Assembly (NCBI GenBank): GCA_945643635.1
Contig: CALZFC010000005.1
Coordinates: forward strand, 2,899,001-2,963,000
Origin: Allodiplogaster sudhausi
Lineage: Eukaryota; Nematoda; Chromadorea; Rhabditida; Diplogasteridae
DNA: 64,000 nt
Direction of reading: 5' to 3'
A program made the position numbers and the translations under genes. Shown here one piece after another: positions 12,206-26,109 of this stretch. The notes beneath the pieces were generated by a model that was given only the letters and a program-made list of their open reading frames with translations, was not told where the DNA came from and did no database searches. How positions within the stretch are numbered: the first letter of the stretch is position 1; the number at the start of each line of letters is the position of its first letter.

Positions 12206-12710
12206 CAAAGAAGAGGGGGAGAGAATGAGAGTGAGCAATAAATGGCACAGCAGAGAAAATGGGGAGAGAAAAAAGGTCGGGAGATATCAACAAAGCGGTT
12301 AAAGTGCGGCAATGCAAGATGCCGCTGCACGCCGATTCAGCATTTATCCCCTCCAAATAATCTACAATTTATTCTCTGGTCTGCAGTGAAATGCACCCAT
12401 AACTCTGCTTCTCTTTTTCTTTTTCTTGCTACCTTCCTCTTTCTCCCTCACTCTCTCTCACTCACTCACTCATTCTCTCTCTCTCTTGCTTCCATCAATC
12501 TATTTCTTTCTACCCCCTCTCGCCATCTATGTATCTCTCCTTCACTCTCGTCTTCGCAAGACATATTCTCTATCCCTCTCCATCGTTTGTTAGGCAAGTT
12601 CCATGGGTAAACGTCACATCGAGAAAATCGGATCTGTCATTCGCGACCACCGTAATCTGACGTTCTCACGCGACGGCGCGAGGATTTGGAACAATGTTGA
12701 TGGAAGGAGT

Positions 12711-12753
<43 letters not shown>

Positions 12754-13560
12754 GAGATAGGGAGAAATACCAATACAGAAAGAGACAGAAACAACAATGG
12801 GAGAGAGAAAGACAGAGACAGAGAGAAGACACGTGATGGTTGGATCTGCACCCGTTGCTTGCAGATCGAATGGAGTACTTGATAGAGATGAGCCTTGTTA
12901 TCCTTGGCCATCCGTCTTGTCTGACAGCGGCTAATCAGAAGGAGAGAGCACAATGGGAACGGAAATGAGCTGTCATTGAGAGGGGAGATAGAGTGGAAAA
13001 GGGAGAGTTACAGAGAGAGAGAGAGAGAGAGTGAGAGAGAGAGAGAGAGAGAGAAGGAGGTGGTCTCTGGCTTGTTGACCATTCCGACTTTGTTATTCAT
13101 GAAATTCTAGCATGCCTGTTGCGATCCATGGGATGGCTACCACGAATGCATAAATGGTCACCGCTGATGAGAGAGGAAATCCTCCTACGAGAAAAAGAAC
13201 ATGAAATGGAATCGAGAAGACGGAAGAAGGGAGAAAATCAAAGCAGAGAATACTCTAGTTCCGCAAATAAGATCTCCTCTATTAGCCTTAATCTTTAGCT
13301 TTTCCTCTTCGCTTCTCATGTAGCGTCTAAATTCCGTAAGTATGCAACTTTTCATTACACTTGGCATCATAAAACACGAGAAGAGTTTTAATATAAGAGA
13401 TAGCGCTAGAGATAACAAAAAATTGGGAGAGTGCAGTGACTTACGGCAGCAATTATCTCATCACGAGGCAGGAGAAGAAGAAAGAGCTGGCCACTGGGCC
13501 AAGCTGTCCCGATCAGACAATGTACAGAGTATGCCCACATGTCAGGGATCATTCCATACA

Positions 13561-13590
13561 GCGAGAGAGAAAGAGAGAGAGAGACAAAGA

Positions 13591-13637
<47 letters not shown>
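13561..13637. repeat. (GA)n microsatellite
   Basis: Purine tract ending in a GA run of about 36 bases. Confidence 0.95.
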
Positions 13638-13641
<4 letters not shown>

Positions 13642-15100
13642 CATAAGGGATGACAATTACGAGCCGCCTTCGACATGCATTCAGTCTTGCTGAGTACATT
13701 CCATTCTAGTTCAGCTGCAGAGAGACATGGTAAGGGGACGTCTCGCTATGAAGAGTGGCTACGCAAGAAAATGAGAGGCATCCTCGCGCATTCTCTCTCT
13801 CGCTCTTTCGCTCTCTCTCTCTCTCTTCTCTCTCTCTCACTCACTCTCTCTCTCTCTCTCTCTCTCGGATTCTGGACAAGTACTGTGTCACTTGGCATGC
13901 TCCACGGTAACTTCGGTGGTGTCAATTCAGCCAGAGATCTGAAGTGGCTACCACACAAATGGCAATGAAACGATGGCGCATATTGAATATGGCCCCGGAA
14001 GGGGGGTTCGGGGGGCATCACACACCTCTTCCGTATTCCTACGCCTCTCCTTTTTTACTTCTGCTTGCACAGGAGAGAAAGCAGGGAGCATACAGCAAGA
14101 AGGGAAAGGGGGAGGTCGAGTGTGAGAAGCTCATAGCGGAATGTTCAAGCAAACGGCGAAGCCCATGCGATTTACGCAAGGCACCTGAGCATGCAAGCGT
14201 AGCCTTTGGGGATGCCACCTAAAATGAGACACATAATGTGACAGCGAGGAAAATGAAAGAGAGAAGGAAGGGCGGGAGAGGGAAAGCGAGAGCGATAAAG
14301 TAGTATCTGCATATAGCATTGTCTGAATCTTCACACGCATGCCCCCTGCGCACCGCTTGTAATCAGACACTCGTGCAGGTGGTGCAAGTGGAGAATTGTG
14401 TGCTCAGCAGAAGAGGCCAGATTTAGAAGGGAAGTGCCGGTCTCGCAACGGGTGGGACACAGAGTAGGGAATACCCTCACTGGGACTATCAAAGTAGTAC
14501 AAGTAGACACATCCACGTACTATTCATGGGAATGCATTGATAGTTACGGTGTTCACTCACATCTTCGTACTTCGTTTAAGTTGTCGTGTCTCAGACAAAC
14601 AAGTATGACCAGCTAAACAATGGCCAACATTATTTCCCTCGATAAACTCGCACACTTAAGTGGACTGGCGAGTGGTGAGCATGCGGAGATCACAACGACG
14701 AAGAGGGGATAACTCCACGACGGGGACTGAGAAGGGCAATAACAGAGAGAAGGAAGAGTGACGAAGAGAGCACGTCAGGAAAGACAAGGAGATGCTTGAG
14801 AACGAGTAAGAGGGGTCTTCTCATCATACTCTCAGGGAAACTTGTGGGGAGAGTGAGGGACAGTGGAGGTCACACACGCATATCTTGGGTGAGAATGAGT
14901 GGAGGGGTTTGAGGAAGGAGAGGCAAACGAGAGTGAGGGCCAAGAGGGCCTCTCCATGACTGAGATCGCCTTAAGCAGCCCTCTTGGCCACTCTCCCTAC
15001 TTATATTCCCCTTCATTTCTCTCTTTCCCTGCCTTTCCAATCTCCCAAACCACTATCTTCTACTTCTACTCTCAGTTCGAGATACTTCGTGCGCAAAACA

Positions 15101-16133
15101 GAATCTGTTAATTTATACCCTCCATTAGAAAAATTCTCATTTGCAATATATTTGTTCGTGTAAGTGGAATATTAGCATTCAAGTGATTTAGACACGGCAT
15201 GGAGTCCTTGTCATGAAGCTGAGAGTTCGCGAGTACTTTGGTGTGAGGCAGAAAGCAGAAACACGCAATCATATCAGGGCCATGAAACGGGAACACATTA
15301 AGGAATGGTCTCACCTTTTGGTCTAGGCGCGATAAAAGCAATGGAATTAAAGAGGCTTCTGTGTAGGGTTAAAGTGGTGACGAAAGAATGAACCAGCTGC
15401 CTAACTCTGTGCCCTGTCTCAGCTAAGCTTGTCTCCTTCTGGAAAAGTTGTAAAGTTGTCAGCAAAGTCTTATAAGAGTTCGGCATGCTAAATATTGTAT
15501 TAAGGTAAGTCTTATTTCCACATCGATCACGGAACTGAACGTCCTCGTTAATAGAAGGAACCATCTCCGTTCAGTTGATTATGATAATGGAGACAACACA
15601 TTGATATGACATCCTCCTCACATGTTATCTATCACTGTTTTACACCTTTTCGCGCTCTTGCGCATCTGATATCTTTTTGTTCTCCATCTCTCCCACTAAT
15701 TTTCCTTGTCACATCTCTCTCTCTCTCTCTCTCTATTTCTCTCTCTCACTTTTCCTCGCCCTCTCAAGGTGAAAAAATGTCTATCAAGATAGCTCGAGAC
15801 GAACAATCTCTACTGGTCACCTGCCAGGAATAATAAACGGGACCTCTCCATAGAAGTGTTCATCTGACAACAAAATGCTTCGCTCGTGGCTCGAGACCCA
15901 TAATGCACTGTTTTCCAAGACTGAACACTTTACGACCTCGTGAATCGTAAAAGAGTGCCCCCAAATGTCAGCGACAGAGGCAGCTGTTCAATATTCGAGT
16001 CCGCCACGTTTTTTTTAAACGAAGAATATCTCCAAGAGTCAGCTGCGGATTTGATATATTCCGTTGCGCGATTTGATAAGCTGAAACTTGGTGAATTCAT
16101 AAGATGACAGTACGAGAGTGAAACTGAGAGGGA

Positions 16134-16181
<48 letters not shown>

Positions 16182-16894
16182 AGTGGTAATGGAATGATAA
16201 AAAAGTAACAGAAGAGCGAGAGAGCGCTACAGGAGAGAGAGAATGGCAATGGAATGACAAGCTCAATCACCTCACCTGGCCTCTTTTACAATCACCCAGG
16301 ACGGATTATGCAACCAGTGGTATCAGAGGAAGAAGAGAAGGAAGATGCGGGAAAGGCAAGAACTGCAGAAATGCCAAACAGTGCAAGCCTCCAAAAACAG
16401 TTCCATAACAAAAAAAAACGAAATTTCTTTGAAATTTGAAATCGAAATTTTTGAGCCGGCTTTTTTTCCGACTACTTTAGTCAATCTTCCAGTTCCAAAA
16501 ATTTTTCGCTAGAGCACACAGGACAATTTTCGGTGGCTACCATTCGTAAACAGCCTATTTTGGTAATTGCCGTTTACTTCAATGGCGATTCTCAAGCCAA
16601 ACAACAATCTTTGTGCAGAACGACGAATGCAGCATGAAATCGTTGGTAAGCCAACAATGATTCCTATTTCCTTCACCATTATTAAACATGGAAGTAGTGA
16701 ATTGCTATCTTTATAGTTCGATCTCCCCTAGAATCTGCCTCTCAATTCAGTGAATGGAACCAAAGTCACCATGATCGCGGAGCGTACCCGGACTGTTATC
16801 TCAGACTTGTTTGCGAAGCGAGGCAGGTTATCCGTGTCATCGGCCGAAGTCATGTACTTGTTGATAACGAAAAGAGGGAGAGAGAGTGAGTGAA

Positions 16895-16933
<39 letters not shown>

Positions 16934-19900
16934 CAGGAAGAGAGAGAGAGATGAGCAACTGACAATGAGGCACAAGGTGCAATAGTTCGCAGGCACTGCT
17001 TTAGATGTTGAATGAACCGGGCATATCAGTCAGAAAGACAAAAAGTAGTCATGAATGAAGAGAATGTGCTGGATAGGACGAGACGAAAGAAAGTAGGGAG
17101 GATTAAGAGGCCGCTATTCGGCTCACAATTCTTATTTTGAGGAAATTATCAGCGATGCTATCAGAAGTCACCGGATCGGACGATGAGAAGCAGAAGTGAT
17201 TGATAGACCGTGCTGGGGAGGGAACCAGGCCGGGATGCCAGTCACGGAGTCGGACAAGTTCTGAGGCTTACTCGTGGTTGTGTGCATAAAGACAGATAGA
17301 GAGAGGGGGCGAGAAAGACAGAAAGAGAGAAAGAGAGAGAGAGACAGAGAGAAACAAAGATGTATAATGCTACCGACTATAATTTACATCAGCTGCTTGG
17401 TCAAAGACATGGACGGCTGCGGCATACTCTCTTATTCTCTTTCTGCATACTGCGTTCTCTTGGTCTCCTCTCTCTCGCACTCTCTATCTCCTTCTCTAAC
17501 CTCTTCATGGTGTGTCCATTTCCATCCATTCCACCTCTCACTATACGAAATGCCAAGGCAACGGAGCTTCTCCTTAATTGCACTGGCAGCCTCGCAGGGA
17601 CTCCAGATCGGTTCGCGTACTTTCATCTTCAGCCTTGCCTGACTCATGCGGGCCATAACCCAGACTCTTTCTAGTCAACAAGTAATAAAGCTTCGCCGGC
17701 CTAGACTGCCATAACGGAGTATGGCTCACCCCTCTCCCTCTTTTTCGAGGGCGGCTCAGGCCAGGTCATCCATCCTATGCTATATTTGCAGTTGGATAAG
17801 AAGGGCTCTGTCACAAAGGGAGACAAGGGAGAAGATCACACGCAGGCGGCGGAAGTCTTCTTTGAAGAGTGACGAGGGAGGGGAGAGGAAAAAGCAGACA
17901 ATAAGAAGAAGCTCAGTTGTTTGCATTAGCAACCAGCATAAGCTAACCGTGACAACTTAACAAGATGAGTGAAGTAAGGCGAGAGATAGCGAATGAGAGA
18001 GAGAGGTAGAGAGAGAGAAAACTAGTAGAGGTGGCAGGCTGGGTCATCCGGAAGGTCCTCAGAACCAATTCTGAGCTTCATTTAAATGCTTACTTGTTTG
18101 TCAAAGGAAACTGTATACATGAACAGCTGGCAAACTAAAAGAAAAGAAGTACACAGAAGCACTGTTCCTTACTCTAACAAGAAAGTGGGAAAAGCGTTCG
18201 TTCCAATCATTCTCGCGTCAGCATCAAAAGTTGCCTCTACAGGATCCTGTCGAGCGAGAAAGCAGCTCCAGGTGGGTCGAGATGTGTTATGCAAGGTCTC
18301 CTTCAGTTCACGACAATTATTAGTGCGATCACAATCGTAAAGGGCGGCCAGAGCAGATGCTCGGTAAAAAAAGGAGGCTAGGAGGATACGCTAAGCCGTC
18401 GATGGATCACTAAGACAACGAGGGTGCTCTAGTTCCCTAGTTATTATTTGAACCTCGATCTTGGACCATCTTATGTAAATATAAATGACTGAAAACTCTT
18501 CCGCCCATTCAGCCTCTCATTCTCCCTCTCAGTGTTCCTACTAGCTGATTAGTTTTATGAATCGTTTGCTTCGGAACCCGCTTCTTCCATCTAATCTCGA
18601 ATAGAATGCCCGATGGTGAGCATTAACGGAAAGACGCCATGCGACATGTCATTCGGAGAGAACTTTTATCAGCATATCGATGTCAACGAAAGCAGCAGTG
18701 GCATGAAAGAATGGTTTGTAGAGAAATGAGAGAGTTAAAGAAGACAGAAGAAAGAGAGAGCGAGCGAGAGACAGAGAGATGAGAGTAATACTGTGGTTGT
18801 ACACGAGTGCGCTGTTCGGAGAGCCCACAGTTTCAATCTTCGATTCAAGAAGAGAAGCAGCAATCAAGCAAACACTAAGATCGTCCCATTCGTAAAATGC
18901 ACACATGCAATCTCTTATATGCCATTCCTAGCGGGCCAACCACTTAACGGCGTGATAAACAAAGTCATCCCGTGCAATGATCAAGGAACAGAATACTTAA
19001 AATTAGTGCCCAATTATATGGCACGAATATCTCGGACCGTTTAAGGAGATGGAAAATGTGACGACTGGGTAATAATTTCTCTGAGGCAGATGGAATCGAT
19101 GTAGTTCTGGCTGCACGGTTGCGAATGAAATACAGTAGGCTCTAAGAATAAGCGGGGAGTGTATTTTTCCTGGCGAGTCCGCTCACGATAGCTTTCCTGG
19201 TCGCCAAAGGGAGGAAAAGTTGAAAGTGTGACATACATATGTGTATATACATGTGCCCATAAGAGGTAAGGGGGTCAAGGAGCTAGAGAGAAAGAGGAGA
19301 GAGAAAGGAAGGCAGAGAAAGAGGTAGAGAGAGAGGAGGAGAGGGAAAGAGAGAGAGAGAGAGAGAGAAGAGGGGGAGAAACGATCTTGAGCAGTTCCAG
19401 CGAAAATTGCCGACCACCGATCTGGGCCATGCGTTCCCGAGTGTTGCTTTCTCAGACCGATGGTGCTCGACTTCTGCTGCAGCCCATAATCCAAGGGGCA
19501 AATAGCTGGCAGCGCTGAAGGAACCAGAGAGAAAAGGAGAGAGCAAACGAGTGATTGGATTGAGGAAGAGAGAGAAAGAGAGAGAGAAAGAGAAAGCGAG
19601 AGAGAAAAAGAGAGAGACAGAAAGAGAGAGAGAGAAATAGAGCAAGAGGGGGAGAGAAAGAGAATGGAGAGAGAACAAATGAGGAGAACACTACGAAACA
19701 TGAATTCAGGTAAGATGAAGGATAAGAAATAAACGGAGGAAATGATTTTAAAAAAATCATGAAATATAAAGAAAATGTGTTCTTCGGATGTCAGCTGCAA
19801 ATGGTCGGCGAGATATTTCGAGCCCTGAATGATGACATTGAGAACTTCTGAAGGCTATTTGAAGAGAAGGAAAGACCATTACAGACTGAATGAAAGACAA

Positions 19901-20220
19901 ATCAAATAGTAGAAGGAGAATGTCGCTCTCTGACTACACCGACTACGGAGCAAGAGAATGTGCGCCCCCCCCCCCATATAACAGAAGCTTCCAGAAAAGA
20001 TCTAGGAAATACTGTGTACCTTTTTCTTAAAACAGAATTCCTGAAGGCGAGAGATTATACGGACCTATCAAGTCAAACTTTTCGGGGCAGGCCAAAGAAA
20101 TACGATAGAACGCGAGAAGGGGGAGAGGGAGAAGAAAGAGAGAGAGGAGGGGAAGATAGAGAGAGAGACGACAAGAGTGAAGGGGGAGCAGAGGTTGATG
20201 CTATTGTTCAGTGCGTCTGA
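15101..20220. other. Mixed unique and repeat DNA, no supported gene
   Basis: GA tracts at 16130-16175, 16870-16950, 17290-17355, 19285-19375 and 19560-19680. A CT block lies at 15715-15750. A run of C residues near 19967-19975 precedes the candidate gene at 20.2 kb. The unique portions (15100-15600, 16250-16750, 18050-19100) show no recognisable protein or RNA. Confidence 0.5.
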
Positions 20221-20916
20221 ATGCCCCTAAGCAAGAGTGGCGCTGCTATCACAGCCGTCCGATCAACAAATAGCGATGAGTCAACAAAGCGTAGAATTGG
20301 CCAGCATTCCACATTTCCTTTTATGATTTAGAAAGACGTGGAATTCTTGAGAACACACGGGGTCATGCATAGAATTCAGAGATGACTAATTGATGAGGAA
20401 GACCACGAATGCTAATGCATTGCCACAACCAGAATACATTTATAGATTAATGTTGTTAAACAATCTCATTCCAAATAAAGCGCACTCACAATCAGCATAA
20501 TAACTACCAGATTCCGAAGGTATTATAACTAGTTTTACTAGTTGAGCAGGCGAAGGGACAAGCGACCTCAACAACAGCGAAGATGACAAACAAACACATT
20601 ATCTTATCCACACCATTTTCTGCATTCAGAAATGTCTCAGAGTACAAAAAACGTGGTAGAAATTTTTCATTCTGGAAATTACAGCTAAATTATCTGGGAA
20701 AAATTTTAATAACAAAATTATTCTTGAGGAAAGCATCAGGACATCGACCTCTTGGATGTTGAAGTTGACCCTCTTGAAGAAGGCGTTTTTGTCACCGAAA
20801 GAAGAAGGAATTCTTACACCGCGCGCCGCCTTGTCTCTACTCCAAGCACATCTCCAGTTCCTATTCCTGCTTCAGGGATTGTGGAGGACTCACTGAGGAT
20901 GCGCGAAGTGTTTTGA
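20221..20916 (+). CDS. Candidate three-exon acidic protein, unknown
   Basis: Not recognised. A TTGTTCAG acceptor lies 12 bases upstream of the ATG. Exon 1 (20221-20290) begins MPLSKSGAAITAVRSTNSDE; a GTAGAA donor ends it in phase 1. Exon 2 (20550-20641) opens after GAGCAG and reads EGTSDLNNSEDDKQTH. A GTACAA donor in phase 0 joins exon 3 (20740-20916), which reads DIDLLDVEVDPLEEGVFVTE and ends LRMREVF and TGA. All phases agree, giving about 112 aa, acidic then Ser/Pro-rich. The exon 3 acceptor has a poor pyrimidine tract, and no nearby AATAAA follows the stop. The model rests only on phase and composition. Confidence 0.28.
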
Positions 20917-21985
20917 AGGCAAAAAGAGAGAAGCGAGAAAGTGTGGCAGAGTTGGAGAGACAGAGAAAAAGTGAGCAGGACGGGAATGAGCGCGGCCATT
21001 TCTCGGACAAAAGCTGTTGTTTCAACCTTGAGCTTAGAGCAAAGCAAGGGATTCCGCAAGCTCTCTTTTCTCTGTCTCTCCTGTTCTTGCATGTTCTCTC
21101 GCGCTGATCTACCGGAAGGGGAGAGAAGATCGTGTTATGGTCAAGAGGGAGAGGCTTCATCTGCCGTTTAGACCCTCTTCTGACAGGAAGACGAGAACAC
21201 GGCAAAGAAGAGAGAAAGGAGGATAGAAGCGGCGTGTGGAGTAGCTGAGGTGAGAGGACTGGACGCAGGGAAGAAATAGAATTCCATCAGCTGTACCATA
21301 GCAGAGATAAACCGGGTAAATAAAGTCTTTGCGATTATTTAAAAAAAAACCGGGTAAATGATGTCTTAACAAGTAAATTAAAACACTAGTACCAAAGAAG
21401 AGTAAAGAAAGCAAATGAACACGAAATATGCAATACAAGAAGAAAGTGCATACATCGTGAAAAACATTTTCTTGATTAATTCGTTCTATGCGAAAGTTGA
21501 ATTGAGAAATTTACATGAGGAAGGAACGACGAAAGCTATACAAATTCACCTGTCTGTAAAAAATTTTTTATAGACGGAAGAAAAAATGCCGAAATAATCA
21601 ACTCGAGACGAATTGCTATTCTTAAACGCCATGTCTGGCTAAGGAAGGAAGCAGCAGAAAGGCTCGTGGGAAGAGCTTGTGATGACAGACAGTGAAACAA
21701 AGAAGCAAGCGGTAGGAGACGAAGGAAGAAGCCTCATGGAGACTGTGGGAAAAGAACCTCTCTCTCTCTCTCTTCCTCATTCATTGCCTGATACTACACT
21801 CTCTATCGCTCTCACTTCCTCTTTCTCTCTACTCTCTCTCTCTGCTCCAGAACAGCTTAGACAGAGGAGAGAATAGCGGGATAAGGAAGGGATTCCCGGC
21901 GGGGAGAAAGCGATGAAGAGTAGAGAACAGGAGAACGAAAGGCTTCTCTGTATTGCTATTTCTCCCTCTTTCTCTCTTACCACCA

Positions 21986-22020
<35 letters not shown>

Positions 22021-22200
22021 CCACCCTCTTCTCATTCGTCCACCTGGAAGGCTTCAAGCAGAAAAAAGGGGCGCGCGCCTTGGGGAGTGGTGGGAAAAAA
22101 GGCAGTGGCATGATAGGTCGGATAGGTTTGCAAGAAAGACAATAACGACTCCCTTGCTTAGAGGGGGTGGAGAAGAAGGAAAGAACGAGAGATATGGAGA

Positions 22201-22238
<38 letters not shown>

Positions 22239-23092
22239 GAGAGTAAGAGAGAGATTGAAGAGAGAAGGAGATGGAGAAGAAATGGAGAAAGAGTCAGAGC
22301 GAAGCAGCCAAAATTAGGATGGAGGACGATGGAGTTGACAACAAAGGAGAAAACTCAATGCATGAATGGGGCGCCAAAACGACCTGTTTGAATATCAATT
22401 CCTTTGACAAGGAGAAAGACAGGAGAGTGAGAAACAAAGAGATGCTAACATAAGCAATTAGCCTTATCTCATTTGAGATAAATTCCAATAGCCTTTATCA
22501 TGTCTCTCATGCACGAATTTCATCGAGATTAATTAAAGAAAACTTGTTGCATCGTTCGCGAGCCACGCTATATGCCTCTTTCTAAATATCAACATTTTCG
22601 GTTGATCAACAACATTCTTGGAACACAGACCTGGGATAGAACCCAAGCACGCACTCTGAATATAAAACTACAACTCAGCCTGTCGCAAGCTGTCTACAAT
22701 GGAGAAATAAAAAGTTCCGTTGCATCTCCGCTTTCCTGACACTTTCTCCACACTGAATGTAGGCCATGTGTTGCGAGACTCCTTGGAGGGCTCTCTTCTC
22801 TTCTTTCATAAACAGGATCCAGTAATGGGTGATCGCAGTCCTCAGAAAGGCACAACAATGGATTGGAGATGACTCTCCCAACGTGGGAAAGCGCTCTCAG
22901 AAAGAAGAGAAATTATGATGCTTTGAGACATTTCATAAGACGTCTTGGAAATGATTTGTGAATACTGGCACGTCCTTCATGCACATGCAAGTAGAAAAAA
23001 GTTAAATAAAAATTTATATTAACAGAGAAATAGTGTTTAATCAGATTTTATTTATTTCCAAGGTGTTACGAAATTTGCAGAGAGAAAAGGTA
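20917..23092. other. Intergenic, no supported gene
   Basis: Contains CT-rich (21755-21850, 21960-22025) and GA-rich (22200-22265) blocks and AT-rich unique DNA at 21280-21600 and 22440-23090. The 22610-22700 segment has a tRNA-like B-box relic on the minus strand but no tRNA fold. Confidence 0.5.
23047..23056 (-). terminator. Minus-strand poly(A) signals
   Basis: Two overlapping AATAAA hexamers on the minus strand, about 40 bases past the stop of the open frame ending at 23093. Confidence 0.4.
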
Positions 23093-23674
23093 TTAATGCC
23101 TGCCCCATTTGATCCATTTCAACGCTTCGGTGTCGGCTGGCAAATTAGCCTTGAGCAAACGAATAGGAGGGCAACTTGAAGAAGGATGAAGGAATGTGGT
23201 TGACCAGCCAGGACAGCCGGAAAGGAATTCGCAGAAAAATAAAGAGGTCAAGATGAAAGAGGAGGAACCACAGACACAGAATGCCGTCATCAGGTCAAGA
23301 CATAATAAGAAGAATTGAAAAAAAAACCTTCTGTTCAACAAAGCAATTGAAATTTTATAAGTCTTATTCTTTCTAACCAATACACGATGAAGCGGCAAGC
23401 AGAAAAGACAGCATATGTAGCGAGGGCAACTGCAGATGTAATGAAACTCGGCAGAGAGCAAACCATTGAAGGAAGTTCTATCAATATTATCTTTCCTGCT
23501 ACTGCATGATTTTTTATCCATAATTCTATCATATAATCTTTTTCTGCTACTGCATGATTTTTTTTTTAATAAGTAATGAGAAGGCATATTCCCCATAAAG
23601 CTATATCCCTTAAATGAACCAAAACTCAATCTTGAGTTCGCGCCTTTTTGCCTAACACAAGGGCTAGAGAGCAT
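23093..23674 (-). CDS. Candidate 193-aa Cys-rich hydrophobic protein
   Basis: Not recognised. This is a single uninterrupted frame of 193 codons in an AT-rich stretch, long for chance, starting MLSSPCVRQKGANSRLSFGS and ending ALKWIKWGRH. The N-terminal third is basic and contains a duplicated K-S-C-S-S-R-K peptide (about residues 39-45 and 54-60) caused by a short direct DNA repeat. The middle is rich in cysteine and contains hydrophobic segments around FHYICSCPRYICCLFCL and FFFQFFLLCLDLMTAFCVCG that could be membrane spans. A tandem AATAAA pair lies about 40 bases beyond the stop. An alternative reading splices part of it out (GTTAGA donor near 23378). Expression is unproven. Confidence 0.33.
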   Translation of the reverse strand: MLSSPCVRQKGANSRLSFGSFKGYSFMGNMPSHYLLKKKSCSSRKRLYDRIMDKKSCSSRKDNIDRTSFNGLLSAEFHYICSCPRYICCLFCLPLHRVLVRKNKTYKISIALLNRRFFFQFFLLCLDLMTAFCVCGSSSFILTSLFFCEFLSGCPGWSTTFLHPSSSCPPIRLLKANLPADTEALKWIKWGRH

Positions 23675-25106
23675 CTCTTGTAGAGAAACGAGGCTACGTT
23701 GCTATCTATAGGTAAGAAAAATTCAAATAGACCATGGATGAGTTTCGTGCATTTTTAAAGTGTAAAAAAAAGTTTAATTGCTGTATCATTTTCTTGATTG
23801 TGTCATTTTTAAAGTGTTATGGTGAACTTTCCACTCTAGTTTTATTGTCGTGGAGAGGATTCCGTTCACAAAAAAAAGATCTTTCAGCGCTTCTTATACT
23901 TTGTTGTTTTCCTTTTTTCTGTTTCCTTATTCGTGCGCTCCCTTTGCATAGCGTTCTTCGCTTGTTGGACTGTTCATTGTGCTGTGATTTATAGAGTTTT
24001 CAATTGTCGTTTTGTGCACGTTTCCACTATCTTTTTGTTTGTTTCTTGTTTGATGCGAGTCCGTGTTCGAGTGTAGAGATCGCACTGATCTGCTTGGCTG
24101 TGGAGAAGGAAATGCGAGGGTAAATAAGCAAGGCGATGTGCTGCATTCCTCGCATTCTCCTCTTCTTTCTACTTCCTCCTCCCGGCTGCGCTCTCGCGAA
24201 AGTCGTCTCTAACCCTCCTCTGGCCTTTGCTCTTCTCCACTTGTCTATCCCGCGTCTCTGATGAGGCTGCTTGTGCCGCCCTTGTTTCCTCTCTAAGTTG
24301 CTCTTCCGATCTCTAGTTTGCTTTATCCAATAGTTTCTCGCAAGCGGAGCGCTTCCTCAAACGATCTGGTGACTCATCTCGCTATTTGTTGTTGTTTCTC
24401 TCTCAAGACGGGAGGAAAGAGGCCGAGAGGTGTAGAGGGTGCAAGATAGATGACCTCGCACGATCCGTGATGCTGCAGCAGAATGAGCACCAGCTGGAGT
24501 GCACGTGAATGAGTCGCTCTCTTCTCTCCGCTTCTCCTCTCCTCCTTATCTCTCCTCTCTCTCTCGACCATCCTTATCTTGTGCGCTGCACCTGCTGCTC
24601 ACCACCTGCAAGGAAGAGGTTCTTTGGATCGTGGGGAAGGGAAATAAAACGGGAGAGGAGAAGGAGGGTTGGGCAGGCAGAGAACGACAGAGTAGGAGAA
24701 AGAAAGGAGGAGAGACATTTCCCTTTCTCTTGCTAGGAGATGGACCCGCTGATCGTGATACAGTTTGCTTGAACGGTTTGTTTTGGCTTTCTTCTGCTAT
24801 TTTATTTAATGGCATGTCTAGTGAATGAGAAATAAATAAAAAGATGGATGAGCATGGTTTTTTTGGGGAACTGGATGACCATAGTTTTTTAGTACCTAAA
24901 AATTCCAACCTTGAAAGTAATTCCCTTCCTAGTTATTTTTCAGACTTCGCAAATGACTGTAGATATTTAGTGACTTTTGCTTGGCTCGGCATTTAGGATA
25001 CCTACGACACGATCTTCAGAAGTCGCATTGTTTCCTTGTGCCTATTCGAGTCTCAGTTGCCAGTTCCAGGCTCCGTTTTACTCTCTTCTTTATCTAGGGA
25101 AGTATG

Positions 25107-25137
<31 letters not shown>

Positions 25138-25266
25138 AAAGAAATATGCGATTCACCACAGCAGTAAAAGGCGCGTGTTCGGGTTGTTATCTATGAATGG
25201 AGCACGAGTCTGTCTGGTCACGCGAATTCTCTCTGTCACCTTCCAGAGTGGCAGAAGCACTTTGCA

Positions 25267-25306
<40 letters not shown>

Positions 25307-26075
25307 TTTTCCTCACAGTTGTATCAGTCGCATGGCTCCGCTATGACGCCGGCCTAGTGGCCGAGCTTCTGCACCACTGTGTATTTAGCTGATGGAGAGG
25401 GAAATTCTTCAACTGTACTTTCACTATTTGACTGTGGTTGTGTTGGATGTCACATGTTTTCAGTGCTTTAAATCGAGTTGTCGCCGAAAGAATTTTCCGA
25501 ACCTGTACATTTTAACGAAACGTCGCAATGAATCCAGCCACTCTTGTCAGCTTCACCCTTCTTCCCGGCCTGTTCTACAGAGGGAGCACCGCCCCATGAA
25601 GACCCGAGTGGTCCACTCCAATCAGCGGATGATTCCGTGATTTGTTCTCTACTCTGTTAATGTTCTATTCATTTGTATCTCATCGTGACTGTTGTTATCC
25701 CTCTCTTTTCTCTCTCTCCGTTTTTTCTTCTCTCCTTCCAGATATCACCTCCGACCTCCTTGCTCCAGCACCATTTTGATGTGAGCGATTGGATGTTTGA
25801 TCTGCACTGGGATATTACGAGGGAACCCCTCCCCGAGAATGCAACTCCTTCCTATGGAATGCGTCAGCGTCAGGCTGACGCAATAGTCACTTTCACTTGC
25901 CAAAGCCATTACTCTCTGGGTCTCTCAATATTCTCTGTTATTCTCCTGTCATTCAGGCAACACTCCCCACTCATCTTTTCATACTCACTTTCCCGCTTCC
26001 ACTATCGCAGCTCTTCTCTCTTAGTCTGTCAGCCAGTCAGGTCACTCTCTCTTTTTCTTTCTCTTTTCTCTTCTT

Positions 26076-26109
<34 letters not shown>

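Larger units (their letters stand above)
9901..15100. other. Microsatellite-rich region, no supported gene
   Basis: Alternating unique DNA and GA runs (10358-10421, 10830-10890, 11820-11945, 12162-12197, 12712-12760, 13010-13055, 13561-13637) with CT blocks at 12410-12500 and 13790-13866. A minus-strand segment at 11130-11328 begins MPVSHSDSTSPAPSVHSSSS and looks weakly coding but has no splice or stop support. Confidence 0.5.

Noticed and set aside
22630..22690. tRNA-like B-box motif (also near 35720 and 36645)
   Set aside because: No cloverleaf or A box at proper spacing; probably degenerate tRNA-derived relics or chance.
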